DNA of 64,000 nucleotides from Pseudoips prasinana (Eukaryota > Arthropoda > Insecta > Lepidoptera > Nolidae): NCBI GenBank assembly GCA_951640165.1, contig OX621247.1, forward strand, positions 34,570,001-34,634,000, written 5' to 3'. Of the stretch, positions 31,461-41,046 are shown one piece after another. Made by a program: the position numbers and the translations under genes. The notes under the pieces are model-generated. The model made no database searches. It was not told where the DNA came from and saw nothing but the letters and a program-made list of their open reading frames with translations. Positions within the stretch are counted from its first letter, which is position 1. Each line of letters opens with the position of its first letter.

Positions 31461-33818
31461 TTTTACATCAAGCTAACCAAACTCCACCGTTTGGCAGCAC
31501 AAAACGTATGGTTCAATCAACAATGTAAGAAATTGAATGTAATACCTCATTATATTAATTTGCGTACCAACACACATAACCGAGCTAGTAGTATAGCGTT
31601 GAGGAAGGCTAAGCAGATATGGTTGAATGAGGAATGCAAGTATTGGTTTTCTGTTAGAGATGGTATCAAGCTCCACCTCAAAGTATTATATACCGAATTG
31701 AGTTTCAAATTACATAACGTGGAGTTTGATATTTTAGATAACAAGGCTAGGGATCTGGCTTCGAAAGAGGTGCATGAAAAATATGTAATACAATCGCGGA
31801 AGTTGGAGCGATTGTCTCGGGAGAGCCGCAATGATAATTTCAACCATTCTGATAATTTGCCGATTTCAACGCATACATTTTATCCCCGCGTCAAAAATTA
31901 TTCTAATACTCAGTTTTCACCAAATGAAATTTCTTTGTTAGAAAAAGGTTTGAAATATAATATTCAACCTAGGCCTTCCCAGAAATCCCTTGAAACTTTG
32001 GCGGTTGACTCGGAAATTGCTTGCTTTAGAAGTAAACAGGATGGCATCATTAAGCATCAGATAGCAGTTCAAATCAAAAAAGCTTTAAAGACACCGGTTA
32101 TCCACAGTAGGTCAGAAAATATTCTTTTTCGTTCTTTAAATGACAAAATAAACCAGAATAACCTAGTAATTTCAAAAGCTGATAAGGGTAACTCAGTCGT
32201 AATTCTGGATAGAATTGATTATAATCTGAAGGTTAATGATGTCATCCAGGGTGACGATTTTGAATGCCTTGATTCTGATCCCACCAAAAAGTTTACGATT
32301 GAGTTAAAAGATGCTATTAAGGGTACGTCTTACATCTCTCCAGATCAATTAAAAAATATTATCCCCATGAACCCACGATCACCTGTTTTGTATGGGTTGC
32401 CAAAAACTCATAAAGCAAACGTTCCTATTCGCCCTGTTGTCTCTCATATTGGTGCCCCCTCGTATAATTTAGCCAAACACCTTAACGTCCTTTTAAGTAA
32501 AAAAGCATCATTTCAACCTCAATTCAGTTTAAAAAATAGTTTAGACTTAATTTCAAAAATTAAAGATACTCAAATTCCATCTTCCGCTAAGTTACTGTCC
32601 CTAGATGTTGATAGTCTATTTACCAATATCCCTCATGGGGAATGTTTACATATTCTGGGTGAATACTTTGAGAGACAACGGTTACATCCTGGAGAGATGT
32701 ATGATCTACTTAAACTCACAAAAATATGCATGCAACAAAATTATTTTCGTTTTAACAATCAATATTACCGCCAAAAGGAAGGGTTGGCCATGGGTTCACC
32801 GTTAAGTCCACTAATGGCAGAGATTTTTATGGATAATTTTGAACGTAGATATATAGTGGGCGAACCCAACATTTTATTTTATTATAGATACGTTGATGAC
32901 ATAATAATCTGTTGGTCTGGTACCAAACGTCAAATTGATTCATTTGTTACTAAATTAAATAATCTCCACCCTAAAATAAAATTTAAATTGGAATTAGAAT
33001 CACAAAAATCCCTTAATTTTCTTGACCTCACCATCACTAATGTCCATAATAAATTAGAATTTCAAATATATCGGAAACCAACACATACCGATATGGCTAT
33101 TCCAGCTTCATCCTGTCACCCCAATCAACATAAACTAGCTGCCTTCCGCAGCTATGTTCATAGGTTAATGTCGGTCCCCTTGTCTAATGAGAATTACATA
33201 AAAGAACTTAATATTCTTTATGAAATCGCGTTATCAAACGGTTATCCAAAATCTATTATTGATAATTTGATTAAAAATAATCAGAGATGTAGGGTTCGCT
33301 CTTTACTGTATGCATGCCCCCCTGACCGTATTAACAAATATGTTGGTAGTCTGACCTATATGGGCCCAATTTCAGATAGAATTGCCAATTTACTCCGTAA
33401 AAATAATATTCACGTTGCATTTCGGACGGACCAAACTATACGACGTCTTTGTAATGGAAAAGATAATCTGGAAAATTGCAAGAAATCCGGCGTGTATAGG
33501 TTGGTCTACGATGATTGTGACGCGGTATATATAGGTCAGACAGGCCGAAATTTTGAAATACGGTATAAAGAGCATGTAGCTGCTTATAGGAATGGCCATC
33601 CTGATAAATCTCATTACGCCAAACATTTAATTGAAACTGGCCATTCCTTGGGCGACAATAATACGTATAATATTTTACATAATTGTGAAAAAAGTTTCCG
33701 GTTATGTGTGTTGGAACAATTAGAAATATTAAAACATAGCAGTAATAGTTTTGCATTGTTGAATGACCAAACAAATTTAGTTTCATCTCCTTTACTACGA
33801 ATATTTGGGGGTAGTTAG
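31461..33818 (+). CDS. Penelope-like RT with GIY-YIG endonuclease, right copy
   Basis: Same protein as the left copy, on the plus strand, open to the stop at 33816-33818. The only residue difference I see is Tyr for Cys in RLVYDDCDAVYIG, just before the YIG half of the nuclease. The unique centre adds an authentic-looking N-terminal stretch (TKLHRLAAQNVWF), so this copy is slightly longer. The longer frame from 31299 runs into the left arm in antisense; those residues are not part of the protein. Without a native start, expression would need fusion to outside sequence. Confidence 0.92.
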   Translation, partial: FYIKLTKLHRLAAQNVWFNQQCKKLNVIPHYINLRTNTHNRASSIALRKAKQIWLNEECKYWFSVRDGIKLHLKVLYTELSFKLHNVEFDILDNKARDLASKEVHEKYVIQSRKLERLSRESRNDNFNHSDNLPISTHTFYPRVKNYSNTQFSPNEISLLEKGLKYNIQPRPSQKSLETLAVDSEIACFRSKQDGIIKHQIAVQIKKALKTPVIHSRSENILFRSLNDKINQNNLVISKADKGNSVVILDRIDYNLKVNDVIQGDDFECLDSDPTKKFTIELKDAIKGTSYISPDQLKNIIPMNPRSPVLYGLPKTHKANVPIRPVVSHIGAPSYNLAKHLNVLLSKKASFQPQFSLKNSLDLISKIKDTQIPSSAKLLSLDVDSLFTNIPHGECLHILGEYFERQRLHPGEMYDLLKLTKICMQQNYFRFNNQYYRQKEGLAMGSPLSPLMAEIFMDNFERRYIVGEPNILFYYRYVDDIIICWSGTKRQIDSFVTKLNNLHPKIKFKLELESQKSLNFLDLTITNVHNKLEFQIYRKPTHTDMAIPASSCHPNQHKLAAFRSYVHRLMSVPLSNENYIKELNILYEIALSNGYPKSIIDNLIKNNQRCRVRSLLYACPPDRINKYVGSLTYMGPISDRIANLLRKNNIHVAFRTDQTIRRLCNGKDNLENCKKSGVYRLVYDDCDAVYIGQTGRNFEIRYKEHVAAYRNGHPDKSHYAKHLIETGHSLGDNNTYNILHNCEKSFRLCVLEQLEILKHSSNSFALLNDQTNLVSSPLLRIFGGS

Positions 33819-34097
33819 AAATAGTTGTCCATGCGGTTGGTAGTATATAAAAGAGCGCTCGCCTCGTTGACTTTCAGTCTCTTTCGAGCACTCGACGAGT
33901 TAGCAGCCCTTGAGAATGGTCCGTGGAGGACCGAAACACGTGTTGGGTATCGTACTGGTGCATGTAATTTGCTTTTTATATTGTCCTTCTTGCATGTGCA
34001 CATTTTTGCGGGCGGGAGGGCGGTGCAAATTGCATCCCAGCATGATTAAACTGACAATTAGCGGAATTAACACTAAATATTGATTTTGTATTTTGAT
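33819..34097 (+). repeat. Penelope 3' non-coding region, right copy
   Basis: Directly follows the stop codon. Contains TAGTATATAAAAG (TATA-like) and the hammerhead-like motif. Identical to the left arm apart from one noticed base. Confidence 0.8.
33907..33947 (+). ncRNA. Hammerhead-like ribozyme motif (degenerate)
   Basis: Element order matches a hammerhead: CCC (stem I), core TTGAGAA, GGTCC-GTGGA-GGACC (stem II), GAA, ACAC/GTGT (short stem III), T as the cleavage nucleotide, then GGG closing stem I. The core differs from CTGANGA at positions 3 and 8, where C-G becomes T-A, keeping that base pair possible. One extra T precedes stem II. Hammerheads are known in Penelope-like elements. Activity is unproven. 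A mirror copy lies at 29028-29068 (minus). Confidence 0.4.
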
Positions 34098-34136
34098 TGT
34101 TATGGATTTCCGCAAAGTAACGCCTGATTCCATTAC

Positions 34137-34149
34137 TTATATTTGTTAT
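34137..34149. repeat. 13-bp target-site duplication, right
   Basis: TTATATTTGTTAT, identical to 28867-28879. Confidence 0.85.
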
Positions 34150-34479
34150 TTAAATGCCTGGATCCCACCCTCACCTCATTTGTCCGCTGCAGCAGTGAAA
34201 GTTTCATAGGCTAACTGTTAACGTGATATTAAAGGCATTGTATGGGCTAAATATGTACAAAACACATTTTACTTCTTGTACTGAAATCGTTAGCCTGCTT
34301 TTAAAATGTGAGCCATAGAAAATTGACTTATATTTCCGCAACTTTTGATAATTTAAGGTTATTATGAAATAATGAACATATTTATTCCGAAATATAGAAA
34401 TACATATTTAAATAATTAACTTAACTTATAAGAAACAGAAAAATATCAGCTAAATTAACTATAGTAACTAACTACTAAG
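34150..34479. other. No gene seen
   Basis: Ordinary AT-rich flank right of the Penelope pair. Confidence 0.4.
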
Positions 34480-34680
34480 TTATAGGGCGTCATAGAATTC
34501 CTCCGCATCGTCGGGAGGTAACGTGCCCAGAAGGCTGGCCGCATTGCCACGCTGTATGGCAATGCCGATTCTTTGACCCAAAAAAAGGCCAGCTCTCTGG
34601 TCACGGGAAGCATCAATCAAACGTTTCGAAATTTCCCGAAACAATAAACGTGCGTTATAATAATAAAATAATTGAATTAG
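34480..34680 (-). pseudogene. Retroelement-like C-terminal peptide relic
   Basis: The minus strand encodes RLIDASRDQRAGLFLGQRIG followed by AIQRGNAASLLGTLPPDD and a stop at 34480. The D-x-RA-x2-FL-x-QR and QRGNAAS pattern is frequent in insect repeats, and I recall it from the ends of LINE polyproteins, but I cannot name the family. A second copy, split by a Harbinger element, lies at 10440-11520. Confidence 0.5.
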
Positions 34681-34884
34681 GCTACAAGTTTCTAACAAGT
34701 AAGTTGTTTTATGGTAAAGTTTAGCCCAACCATTTTGTTTTTTTTTTTAATCTAACTTGATCACACACGCTCACAAGTCGTGCAAATATATTGTACTACT
34801 TTTCTATTGTTTACTATTCGAATAAAGGTTGCTGATTTTGGTACAAAAAGTAAAATGTGTTTTGAACACATTCAGTCTATTTAA

Positions 34885-35050
34885 TGACTGACCTATTTGG
34901 TCTAGTGTTTAGTGACCCTGACTGATAAACCAGAGATCGTGGGTTCGATCCCCAGCCAGGACAAAATTTTGTGTGATGAGTACGATTATTTGTTCTGTGT
35001 CTGGGTACACCACCTAATTTTAATTCACAAATGCAATAATATATTTGACT
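34885..35050 (+). repeat. tRNA-derived SINE
   Basis: TTTGGTCTAGTG, then box B GGGTTCGATCCCC and GTGTGATGAGTACG body. Truncated at the 3' side by Helitron sequence. Confidence 0.7.
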
Positions 35051-35079
35051 TTTATCATACATACTGCTGCGCCATGTTG

Positions 35080-35224
35080 TTATACCCGCGTTGTACTTTA
35101 TAAATTATAGCCTATTTGTTATTCGGATATATGAGCTACAAAGTTTAATCCAAATCTGTTCGGTTGTTTTTGAAGAAGTAACACTCAGACAATCAGAAAC
35201 TTTCACCTTTATAATATTAGTATG
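35080..35224 (-). mobile_element. Helitron family B fragment (copy 3)
   Basis: The minus strand starts TCATACTAATATTATAAAGG; the 3' end CTAG is lost (ATACCCGCGTTG remains). Confidence 0.6.
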
Positions 35225-35277
35225 ATTTTTATTTTAAACCTTATTCCGTGCTATGCGTTATTTACTGATATATAATA

Positions 35278-36559
35278 GGTCTTTACCTATGAAATTGCCG
35301 TTTTGTATGAAAAAATTTAAACGAATTTTTTTCATGAATTTTTTTATTTGTATTAATCGAAGTAATCACCCATGCAATCAATGCATCTTTGCCATCGCAG
35401 TGGCAGTTTATTGATGCCCTTCTTAAAGAAATCAGCTGGACGGGAGGCAACAAATTCTTCAAAGGCATTTTGTACTGCCTCTCGGGTATTGAATTTTTTT
35501 CCCGCCAAGAAGTTATCCAAATTCTGGAAAAAGTAGTAGTCTGTAGGCGCAAGGTCTGGTGAGTAGGGCGGATGACGGAGAGCTTCCAACCCCAGTTCTT
35601 GCAACTTGGAGACCGTCTGCTGTGCAGTATGAGGTCGCGCGTTGTCGTGCAGGAGCAGCGGAGACGAGCGATTGACCAATGCTGGTTGGAGATGCACCAG
35701 CTTCTCCATCATTGTGCTCAGTCCTTCACAGTACACATCTGCAGTAATGCTCACCCCGTTTGGTAAGAAGCTGTGATGAATCACACCGGCGCTAGACCAC
35801 CAAACAGTGACCATCACTTTTCTAGGGGTAAGTTTTCGTTTAGGGCATTGTTTAGGTGCTGAACCAGGATCCAACCAACTTGCTGAGCGCTTGCGGTTAT
35901 CAAACAGAATCCATTTTTCATCGCAGGTAACAATGCGGTTCAAAATTCCTTCATTTGTGTGTCTGTTGAGCAGTGCAAGGCACGTCTCGACGCGTACTTC
36001 GCGCTGGCGATCATTGAGTTCGTGGGGCACCCATTTGTCAAGCTTTTTTACCTTGCCAATTTGACGCAAATGGACCAATATTGTTTTGACGCTAACGTCG
36101 AAAGCTGCTGCTAATTCAGCCGTAGATTGTGTATCATCAGCTTCCACAACCACCTTTAATTCGTCATTGTCGACCAAAGTCTTCGGACGACCGCGAGGTT
36201 CATTTTTCAGGTCGAAATTTCCAGAACGGAAGCGAGCAAACCAATAACAGGTGGTGCGTTGGTTTGTAGTGTTAGCTCCGTAAACGTCGTTGATGTTGCG
36301 TGCCGCTTGTGCCGCGTTGCTGCCACGACGGTACTCATATTCCATAATTACTCGAATTTTTAACGTATCCATGATGACGAAAAAGATTGAAATGCGATGA
36401 AAATGTAACACTAATCAATAAAGAAATGACTACTTTTGGAAAAAAGAATCCATGTTTTTAAAATAAAATTAATTTGAAATTAGAATTCTTAGCCAAACAA
36501 AAATTATTTTGATTTGAAATGGCCAGTACTGCAGAACGGCAATTTCATAGGTAAAGACC
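35278..36559 (-). mobile_element. Complete mariner transposon
   Basis: Inverted ends GGTCTTTACCTATGAAATTG (about 27-30 bp) match at both sides and are flanked by TA (35276-35277 and 36560-36561), the mariner target duplication. The transposase frame between them is open. The whole is 1,282 bp, the normal mariner size. With intact ends and frame this copy may be active. Confidence 0.93.
35353..36372 (-). CDS. Mariner transposase (DD34D)
   Basis: 339 residues from MDTLKIRVIMEYEYRRG to GDYFD. The ATG at 36372 is preferred over a GTG further upstream. The N-terminal half holds two helix-turn-helix units (AAQAARNINDVYGANTTNQR, STAELAAAFDVSVKTILVHL). The WVPHEL motif precedes the catalytic domain. 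The three acidic residues are in VTCDEKWI, LLHDNARPH and YSPDLAPTDYYFF; 34 residues separate the second and third Asp, the mariner signature. The enzyme cuts and joins the element at TA sites in the nucleus. The length is standard and no lesion is visible. Copy 1 at the window start is almost identical, implying recent mobility. Confidence 0.95.
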   Translation of the reverse strand: MDTLKIRVIMEYEYRRGSNAAQAARNINDVYGANTTNQRTTCYWFARFRSGNFDLKNEPRGRPKTLVDNDELKVVVEADDTQSTAELAAAFDVSVKTILVHLRQIGKVKKLDKWVPHELNDRQREVRVETCLALLNRHTNEGILNRIVTCDEKWILFDNRKRSASWLDPGSAPKQCPKRKLTPRKVMVTVWWSSAGVIHHSFLPNGVSITADVYCEGLSTMMEKLVHLQPALVNRSSPLLLHDNARPHTAQQTVSKLQELGLEALRHPPYSPDLAPTDYYFFQNLDNFLAGKKFNTREAVQNAFEEFVASRPADFFKKGINKLPLRWQRCIDCMGDYFD

Positions 36560-36561
36560 TA

Positions 36562-36805
36562 ATATGTATTTATTGATACTTACATAGTACCATTTATCTG
36601 TACTATGTATGTATCAATAAATATGTTAGTTTATCAATTGTCTTGTTGATATAGTACAGGCTCTACCTAGTTAGAGATTAGATGGAAGTGTGTAAGTTGT
36701 CCCAAGATTATTAAAATGCAATGAAATAATAGAAAAAAGCGGGACAGTCTTATGGGACTACCGATAGAAGTGGAAAGTATTTTTTCATTTCTTATACTCG
36801 GAAAG
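36562..36805. other. No gene seen
   Basis: AT-rich. TACATAGTAC and repeats around 36580-36620 form a small inverted pair (GTATCAATAAATA). Confidence 0.4.
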
Positions 36806-37035
36806 TAGTGTATATTTGATCCGAGTAGCGAGTGGAAAGTGCTACTTCCCACCTTTGGGCGGTAAAGACTCATAATAACTGCTTCCCTCCATATGGTGGA
36901 AATAAATTTTAAATTTGGTTAGGCATTTGGCTGTAAAAAATAAGAAAAAAGTACACAACCCCGCTAAAGAAGTTTTCACTTCAAAAATGCTGAAGTCATG
37001 TGATTCTATAAACGGCCAGTGTGAATTAAAAAAAG
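36806..37035 (+). repeat. Dispersed repeat F, copy 1
   Basis: Direct match to 53072-53340: TTGATCCGAGTAGCGAGT, CACCTTTGGGCGGT and CCGCTAAAGAAGTTTTCA. A short second piece (CACCGCTAAACAAGTTTTCA) follows at 37111. Confidence 0.75.
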
Positions 37036-37205
37036 ACCTTACGTCTTACGAATATTCGATCAGGTCCTGACGCGAGTTTAACAATTTTTCCCCATCCCCA
37101 AAAAGTGAACAACACCGCTAAACAAGTTTTCACTTCAAAAACCATTCAATTTTGACATCTGATTTAAATATCAATGTTGATAGGATACACTTAAAATATA
37201 TGGTA

Positions 37206-37339
37206 CAGACGCCAGCACATCCAGCTACCACATCTGTCAAATTTCTTTTATAGATTTTCAACTTTATCACAAAAGCATAAGGTTTACTTTCACTTGGGCA
37301 AGTTTGACAGATTGGAGTAGCTTGATGTGCTGGCGTCTG
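37206..37339. mobile_element. TA-flanked MITE, family M (copy 2)
   Basis: 134 bp, inverted CAGACGCCAGCACATC at both ends, flanked by TA (37204-37205 and 37340-37341). Internal palindromic arms include ACTTTATCACAAAAGCATAA. Confidence 0.85.
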
Positions 37340-37376
37340 TACAATCATCTCCTAATGTGAGGGGCTAATCTAGTAA

Positions 37377-37480
37377 TATAACAGTCATTATAAACACAAG
37401 GTCCGCCATAATGATAACATTTAATTCGTACCTTAATATAGACAGAACCATTCAGACAATATGTAGTAAAAATATAGCAA
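37377..37480 (+). repeat. Dispersed repeat G, partial copy
   Basis: CACAAGGTCCGCCATAATGA and ACCATTCAGACAATATGTAG match repeat G across the RTE insertion point, supporting the empty-site reconstruction. Confidence 0.75.
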
Positions 37481-37830
37481 TTTGATTTTATTGGTTGCTT
37501 ATCGATATTTATTTACGCAATAAAAATGCTTACTTTTCATTTTTCTTCTGTATTTAATAAGTTTTATGATATTGATGAATAAATCGTCAATTCCGTTTGA
37601 TTTTATTCGTTGGTTATCGATAATTATACTCCACTGCCTGTCTCGCAGTAGCAAGGGGGTCACTATCATAAAAAATGAATCGAATGATCGAGCATATTAT
37701 ATTGTGTTTGCCTGCTAAATAATTTCAGTAAGTGGTCCAAATCTCGTGTATATACCCCATTGAGTATGTTTCGCCGGAGCGTCTCAACTGGGCCGTGTTG
37801 AAACCGGTAGTAGAGACACCCGCTGAGTTT
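37481..37830. other. Repeat G-related sequence, no gene
   Basis: Contains two imperfect units near 37770-37860 (CTCAACTGGGCCGTGTTGAA / CTCAGTTGGGGCGCATTGGA). No coding evidence. Confidence 0.45.
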
Positions 37831-38205
37831 GTTTCGCTGGGTCTTCTCAGTTGGGGCGCATTGGATCCGGTGGTAGCATTAAAGCGCGACCGTCGTTATA
37901 AACACATGGTCCACCATAATAATAACATTTAATTCGTACCTCAATATAGACAGAACCATTCAGGCAATACGTAGTAAAAATATAGCTAAAATTTAAATAA
38001 TGAAACCTACACATGATCCTTGACAATAACTTAATTTAAGTTAGCTAAATATCGTTACTGTTATAAAATAAATCGTATTGTTAATTATTTCCTACAATCC
38101 GTGTACCTAAATATCTATATGTACCTAGAAATAATTATAAATTAATTATATATTACTGCGAACATGTTCTGACTATTTACAAGCGCTTTTTTATTTTATT
38201 ATTTA
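37831..38205 (+). repeat. Dispersed repeat G, uninterrupted copy
   Basis: Runs from CTTCTCAGTTGGGGCGCATT through ACCATTCAGGCAATACGTAG to GACTATTTACAAGCGC. Serves as the empty-site reference for the RTE at 4137-7310. Confidence 0.8.
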
Positions 38206-38484
38206 TTTTATAATTATCTCTTCCGTTTCTTTCGGCAAGAAAGTGAAATGAATTATTTCTAACCCCCGCTTGATGCTGCTTCTATGTTAGTTCATATTGG
38301 TGGTGCTAACTCGGCTTGGCTGTGTGTACGTGACGTTGAATAAATAATCTCAGCTTTGCTTTACGTTGTCACACATAATTGATATCGAGTCTCCAAATAT
38401 CAGTTATCCTGCGTGGTCATCCATACTAATATTAATCAAGTTTGTTTGTTTATTTGATAGAGAGTTAGATTGACGCTTTCTTTT
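38206..38484. other. No gene seen
   Basis: No supported feature. Confidence 0.4.
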
Positions 38485-38702
38485 CACGCCGCAAGTCGTA
38501 GGTTCGATTCCCACCCAGGGCAGATATTTGTGTGCATGAACATGTCTGTTTGTCCTGTGTCTGGGTGTAATTTATCTGTATAAGTATGTATTTACAAAAA
38601 AAAGTAGTATATCTAGTATATCAGTTATTTGGTTTCCATAGTAGGTCCAAGCTCTGCTTAGTTTGTAAATAATGTCCCAGGATATTATTATTATTATTGT
38701 TC
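38485..38702 (+). repeat. tRNA-derived SINE
   Basis: Box B GTTCGATTCCCACCC, body CTGTGTCTGGGTGTAATT and tail ATTATTATTATTG. The box A part is damaged. Confidence 0.75.
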
Positions 38703-38934
38703 GTCACATCTTTATGCCTTAACTACTGAACGAATAGGTATTTATGTAATTTATGACTGACTAAAAAAAAAGAAGGAGGGCATTATTTCAACTGTATGTT
38801 TTTTGTATATTATATGTTACGTGATTTCATCATACATCAATATCTTTAGACAACTAATTCACTGCCATCTGATCCCAGGCAGAGCCTGCGCTATGGCAAC
38901 CGGACAACTAATAAACATACTTATATTATATATT

Positions 38935-39020
38935 TATAAACTGACCGCTAAGCCAGTGGTCGTGGGTTCGATTCCCACGTGTGATAAATCTTTGTGTGAT
39001 GAACACGATTCTTTGTTCTG
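38935..39020 (+). repeat. SINE fragment
   Basis: CCGCTAAGCCAGTGGTCG, then GGGTTCGATTCCC and GTGTGATGAACACG. Short remnant of the family at 34885. Confidence 0.65.
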
Positions 39021-39129
39021 AGACAACAAGATGTTAAACGGCATATAATGAGGTGCCGGGTTCATAACGGGCGGTTTTAATAGTTTTATAGGGATGGAAT
39101 CATCAACATTATCATATCATTTTTTTAAC

Positions 39130-39320
39130 ATCAGAGGGCGACAAACGTGCAAGTGGGTCACCTGATGGTAAGTGAACACTGCCGCCCATGGACACTCGCA
39201 ACACCAGAGGAGTCGCGGGTGCATTACCGGCCTTTAAAAGTCTGCAAACAAGTGTTGGTGACCCTTCCCCTACCCCAATGAGCTCTGGCGACCTTAATTA
39301 CACTCTAAAACACAACATTA
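39130..39320 (+). repeat. Dispersed repeat D1
   Basis: CACCTGATGGTAAGTGAACA, GCCCATGGACACTCGCAACA and GTCGCGGGTGCATTACCGG. Best plus-strand copy; inverted counterpart at 57735-57935. Confidence 0.75.
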
Positions 39321-39454
39321 AAATTATTAATGTTATTATTAAGGAATGTCTTCTGTAAGGTGGAGGTACTTCCTCAGTCTGCTCTTTGAGCGAATGAACG
39401 CTATGCGCTACCTCTCTTAATCTTTAATATTAGCTAAGAGACATTCACTGCCGG

Positions 39455-39645
39455 ACAAAGGCGTCCACCAAAAACCCCATCACTTGAGGGGTTGTGCCAT
39501 ATTCGCCACGATTGATAGACAGGTTGGCGATCTCGGTATGATAGTCATAGTAATCAGAGAAACGCTGCTGCCCGTTCTCTGGTAGATATTCCCTCGCAGA
39601 ACTTTTACGCTCCCCACGGAATGAGATGGGTTGGTGATATTCTTC
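39455..39645 (-). mobile_element. RTE-derived short element, inverted
   Basis: On the minus strand: leader block CTCATTCCGTGGGG, CGGGCAGCAGCGTTTCTC, GATCGCCAACCTG, then tail GCCTTTGTCCGGCA. Same head-plus-tail layout as 12500-12728. Confidence 0.65.
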
Positions 39646-39764
39646 ACCGTCAGTGACTCAGCAAAGAATAAAATATGACCCCCGTATATCAGGTTTTATA
39701 CAAATATTTATGCTAGAATACAACCAGTGACCACCTCGGTACAGAATGGTTCTAATATAAAGAT

Positions 39765-40010
39765 GGATTACTTACTTATCATATGGGCAGAGGTTACCCT
39801 AGTGTCAGAATTAGTCAAGCCGCCCAGTAGGCCTCTGACGTGGGTTATCGACTGTCTAACGAGTAAAACTGAGCCCGTCAGTATAACGTGCCTTCCTAAG
39901 CATGGAGACGCTCAGGAATTAAACCGCTTTGGAGGTCATCCATCTATGGACTGACCGCAAACCTAGTTGCTTAACCTCTCTGATCCGTTACGGACTGGTG
40001 CCAATCTGCT
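39765..40010 (+). repeat. Dispersed repeat E, copy 1
   Basis: TATGGGCAGAGGTTACCCTA, AAGCCGCCCAGTAGGC, TAACGTGCC and CTATGGACTGACCGC match 56375-56580. Class unknown. Confidence 0.65.
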
Positions 40011-40544
40011 ATATAGCTACTCTAATAATAGCAACAAATTACACATAGTTAAAATGTACAAAGTTGCTTCGGATACACCAACTTAGGAACTTCCAATGTT
40101 AATCATTTGTTTCAAACAAAAGTAAAACTCTCAAAGGCAATGTTCCTTTCCAGTTTTAGATCATCGTAATAAATTCTGAACATACAAAGAAAATATTCGA
40201 ATAACAAAGTAAAAAGTCCAATTCAGGATTTCGAGGTTCGGCTAACGCGCTGAGTCGTCCAGAAATTCAGAACATTTTGAACTTTAAACATATATCTGTG
40301 TCAAACTTTAACCGCGCTCGTGTTAAGAAATTTTGTATTTTACCGTCTACTTCTATCTATCGGTAGAGCATAGGAAAAATTACAATTAAGTACTAAGTTA
40401 TCAAATTGGACGAAGCATAAAATAAAATAAAAATAAAAAAAACTAGGGACATAAATCTATCAGAGGACTTTAAAAGCACGCGTATTCATCATAGACCCAA
40501 ACACACATGCACACACAATATTCAGAATAACTGTATATGATACC
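40011..40544. other. No gene seen
   Basis: AT-rich; no supported element. Confidence 0.4.
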
Positions 40545-40645
40545 ACAAATACTTGTCCTAAATTTCTGACTATTTATAAGCGCTTTTTTAAAGTCTACGT
40601 GAATAAAAACCTTATTTATTTTATTTAAAAAGAAATAAAATATGT
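40545..40645 (+). repeat. Repeat G, 3' fragment
   Basis: GACTATTTATAAGCGCTTTT and GTCTACGTGAATAAAAACC match the end of repeat G. Confidence 0.6.
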
Positions 40646-41025
40646 GTAAAAAATTTTTTTTAGTCAAAGCTTTTATTTAAATGCTCTAAAAAGAAGAAAA
40701 TAACATTTTCCTTTAAAATTTCAATCATCAACTCATAACCTTATTATACAAAATTTATATGTTTATAAAAGCTTGTCGCGAGGTTTAAGTACCTATAAGT
40801 ATTAAATTAAATTATTTTTTTTTAAATTTATACTTAGCAGATCAAGTTACTTAATTGAAGAGGTACTAGTTTGTTTACGCAATTTAATCGCGCGACAAGC
40901 TTTTATGAACATATAAATTGTGTATAATAAGGTTATGAGTTGATGATTGAAATTTTAAAGGAAAATGTTATTTTCTTCTTTTTAGAGCATTTAAATAAAA
41001 GCTTTGATTAAAAAAAATTTTTTAC
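40646..41025. mobile_element. Element with about 120-bp terminal inverted repeats
   Basis: Positions mirror around 40835.5. Outer ends GTAAAAAATTTTTTTTA pair with each other, and the arms run through CAAAGCTTTTATTTAAATGC and CAACTCATAACCTTATTATA to TTGTCGCG with few mismatches. The unpaired centre is about 100 bp. Non-coding; superfamily unknown. Confidence 0.75.
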
Positions 41026-41046
41026 TCTTATTTTATTTTTTACTTT

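Larger units (their letters stand above)
28880..34136. mobile_element. Head-to-head pair of Penelope-like elements
   Basis: Two copies of about 2.58 kb lie in opposite orientation: 28878-31460 (minus) and 31515-34097 (plus), exact mirror positions summing to 62975. A 54-bp unpaired centre (31461-31514) separates them. I noticed only two base differences between arms. The right arm has 39 extra bases (34098-34136) before the target duplication. Both copies lack the start of the ORF; the right copy extends further 5' into the centre (TKLHRLAAQNVWFNQQCKKL). A single 13-bp duplication brackets the whole, so the pair apparently integrated as one unit. Confidence 0.9.
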
